Assembly (NCBI GenBank): GCA_041584055.1
Contig: JBFHER010000194.1
Coordinates: 1 to 7,219 of the forward strand
DNA length: 7,219 nt
From: JBFHER01 sp041584055
GTDB lineage: Bacteria; Bacteroidota; Bacteroidia; Bacteroidales; UBA5342
Reading direction: 5' to 3'
Both the position numbers and the translations under genes were made by a program. The notes beneath the pieces were generated by a model. It had not been told where the DNA came from. It saw only the letters and a program-made list of their open reading frames with translations, and did no database searches. Shown here one piece after another: positions 6,035 to 7,219 of this stretch (within the stretch, counting starts at the first letter, position 1; each line of letters opens with the position of its first letter).

Positions 6035-7102
6035 ATGAAAAAAAACGTACAACGATTCTTATTTTTAATTTTACCACTTTTGGTGGGATGTAGTGCGATG
6101 AAGCAAACATCCATCGAAGTGTTGAAACCAGCTGGAATCTTTGTGCCAAAACATATCAGAAAAGTGGTGCTTGTGGATAACACAATCAGTCAACCTGCAC
6201 ATATCGGCAATCACACGTATCTTTTATATTGGAAAAATGACAAACTCTATAAAAAGTTAGACGCAACAGATACCATTCAGGTTGATAGCCTTGGAACCTC
6301 CATTGTATTTAACACGGCAAATACATTATTAGAAACAGGTTATTATGATACGGTATTGGTTTGGGATAAGACAACTGCCGATTCAGGTAAATTGTGGACT
6401 GCGCAACGACTTAGTGGCAGACAAATTCAAAAAATAGCTTTAGAAACAGATGCGGATGCGGTTTTTTCGTTGGATGTGTATACTTACGAAAATGCCTTGA
6501 ACATGTACGTTGATCCAATCTACAAAACGGTAATTGAACTAAATGTCGCCATTCAGGCAAAAGCGCTTTGGCGCTTCTACGATGTTCAACGAAATTCTAA
6601 AATTAAACATCAGATTGTATATGATTCACTCATCAGTGAAGGTCAGGTGTTTATGCCTGATTTTGGACTTCCATCCAATGAGGAGATGCTCATAAATATG
6701 GCCTGGAAGATGGGAGAGACCTCTGCGCATGTAATGTCGCCAAGTTGGAAAAATGTGAAACGTGTTTATTTTCAGGATGGGTCGGTGGATTTTAAACTGG
6801 CAAATAAGCATTTGATAAACGGAGATCCCGAAGCTTTTAGGGACGTGATGTTACCACTTTATGAACATGGAAAGGGAAAAATTAAAGCACGGGCAGCATT
6901 TAATCTTGCATTCTTTTATGAATTAACGGATGACTTAAACGAATCTAAAGTCTGGATAAACAGATCAATTGAAGTCTATGACAAAAAAGTAAAGGGATCC
7001 AGACTCAGCAATGAACAGAAAATTGCAAACACCTACCTAAACGTAATAAACAAACGAATTAAAGAAAACGAGGACATCACAAAACAGCTTCATATAGAGT
7101 GA
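6035..7102 (+). CDS. Putative lipoprotein, DUF6340-like
   Basis: This is a 355-residue predicted lipoprotein of unknown function. The N-terminus is a lipoprotein signal peptide: MKKNVQR, a hydrophobic run (8-17) and lipobox LVGC (16-19) with Cys19 as the lipidated residue. Ser20 follows and there is no acidic surface-export patch after the cysteine, so I infer a periplasm-facing outer-membrane location. After this comes a globular part containing VEVLKPAGIFVP-like text (IEVLKPAGIFVPKHIRKVVL from about 27), WRFYDVQ (near 182) and SPSWKNVKRVYFQDGS (about 234-249). The C-terminal part has helices of tetratricopeptide type (KARAAFNLAFFYELTDDLNE, about 283-302). This layout agrees with DUF6340, a Bacteroidota family, recalled from memory. 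I chose the ATG at 6035; an in-frame TTG at 6020 would overlap the preceding stop and spoil the signal peptide. It starts 7 bp after the acetyltransferase, so they are probably cotranscribed. Confidence 0.75.
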   Translation: MKKNVQRFLFLILPLLVGCSAMKQTSIEVLKPAGIFVPKHIRKVVLVDNTISQPAHIGNHTYLLYWKNDKLYKKLDATDTIQVDSLGTSIVFNTANTLLETGYYDTVLVWDKTTADSGKLWTAQRLSGRQIQKIALETDADAVFSLDVYTYENALNMYVDPIYKTVIELNVAIQAKALWRFYDVQRNSKIKHQIVYDSLISEGQVFMPDFGLPSNEEMLINMAWKMGETSAHVMSPSWKNVKRVYFQDGSVDFKLANKHLINGDPEAFRDVMLPLYEHGKGKIKARAAFNLAFFYELTDDLNESKVWINRSIEVYDKKVKGSRLSNEQKIANTYLNVINKRIKENEDITKQLHIE

Positions 7103-7171
7103 CTTATCTTTATTTGTTTGTTATCTCCTTAAAACAATTTTTATTTCGTGCAGGAATTGATAAAACTGTTG

Positions 7172-7179
7172 TACTTTTG
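7172..7179 (+). promoter_or_regulatory. Candidate -7 element for the gene at the right edge
   Basis: TACTTTTG is an exact TAnnTTTG match and the form most often seen in Bacteroidota promoters. It lies 23 bases before an ATG at 7203, giving a leader of about 18 bases. No TTTG is present at the -33 distance, so support is from the -7 element and its position after the lipoprotein gene. Confidence 0.45.
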
Positions 7180-7202
7180 CGGCTTCAAAAACGAAACAGA
7201 AA

Positions 7203-7219
7203 ATGCAGGAAATTCGAAA
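7203..7219 (+). CDS. Start of a further gene, truncated by the window edge (possibly typA/bipA)
   Basis: An ATG at 7203 opens the reading frame M-Q-E-I-R followed by an incomplete codon beginning AA, and runs off the window. It is preceded by the A-rich stretch usual before Bacteroidota starts and by a -7 promoter element. Five residues cannot identify a gene. One guess is the ribosome-associated GTPase TypA/BipA, whose Bacteroidota members often begin MQ-x-IRN before the GTP-binding loop; the AA of the sixth codon is compatible with Asn. This is a weak inference. Confidence 0.35.

Noticed and set aside
5692..6183. 163-codon open frame on the minus strand opposite the acetyltransferase and lipoprotein start
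   Set aside because: It crosses two well-supported genes on the plus strand, has no recognisable domain and a composition typical of antisense frames.
6561..6576. GC-rich hairpin AAGCGC-TTTG-GCGCTT inside the lipoprotein gene
   Set aside because: It has no following T run and lies within a well-supported coding frame (the Lys-Ala-Leu-Trp-Arg-Phe region), so neither terminator nor regulatory role is supported.

Overview
The window is chromosomal DNA from a member of the Bacteroidota, probably Bacteroidales or a related order. The evidence is the Bacteroidota form of PdxJ, an ExbB-ExbD-ExbD-TonB gene order with tandem exbD copies, a C-terminal lipoprotein of a family I know only from Bacteroidota, near absence of Shine-Dalgarno sequences, AT-rich spacers, and several exact matches to the Bacteroidota -7 promoter element TAnnTTTG. 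No RNA gene, insertion sequence, CRISPR array or phage gene is visible.

Layout. (1) Positions 63-1587: a promoter, then pdxJ (pyridoxine 5'-phosphate synthase) overlapping by 4 bp (ATGA) an alpha/beta hydrolase of the YbfF type. (2) A 137-bp AT-rich spacer, then 1725-4169: a tight four-gene operon encoding a TonB/Tol-type energy-transduction system (ExbB/TolQ-like motor protein, two ExbD/TolR-like proteins, and a TonB/TolA-like transducer with a long charged coiled coil). (3) 4157-5338, minus strand: an MFS transporter whose 3' end overlaps tonB by 13 bp. (4) A 116-bp divergent intergenic region holding a good plus-strand promoter and an AT-rich dyad. (5) 5455-7102: a left-handed beta-helix N-acetyltransferase of the WlbB/WbpD type, followed 7 bp later by a lipoprotein that looks like DUF6340. 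(6) At the right edge, a promoter-like element and the first five codons of another gene.

How the genes work together. The exbB-exbD-exbD-tonB products would form one inner-membrane, proton-driven machine that powers outer-membrane transport or envelope maintenance. The acetyltransferase would act on a UDP-linked amino sugar for surface polysaccharide, and the lipoprotein next to it is also envelope-located, so the right half has a cell-envelope theme. The pdxJ-hydrolase pair supplies vitamin B6 metabolism plus an esterase of unknown substrate.

I see mostly ordinary core genes and no clear undescribed system. The points most worth a second look are the dyad between the divergent genes, the two unequal exbD copies with GTG/TTG starts around them, the 13-bp convergent overlap without a visible terminator, and the uncharacterised lipoprotein paired with a sugar acetyltransferase.
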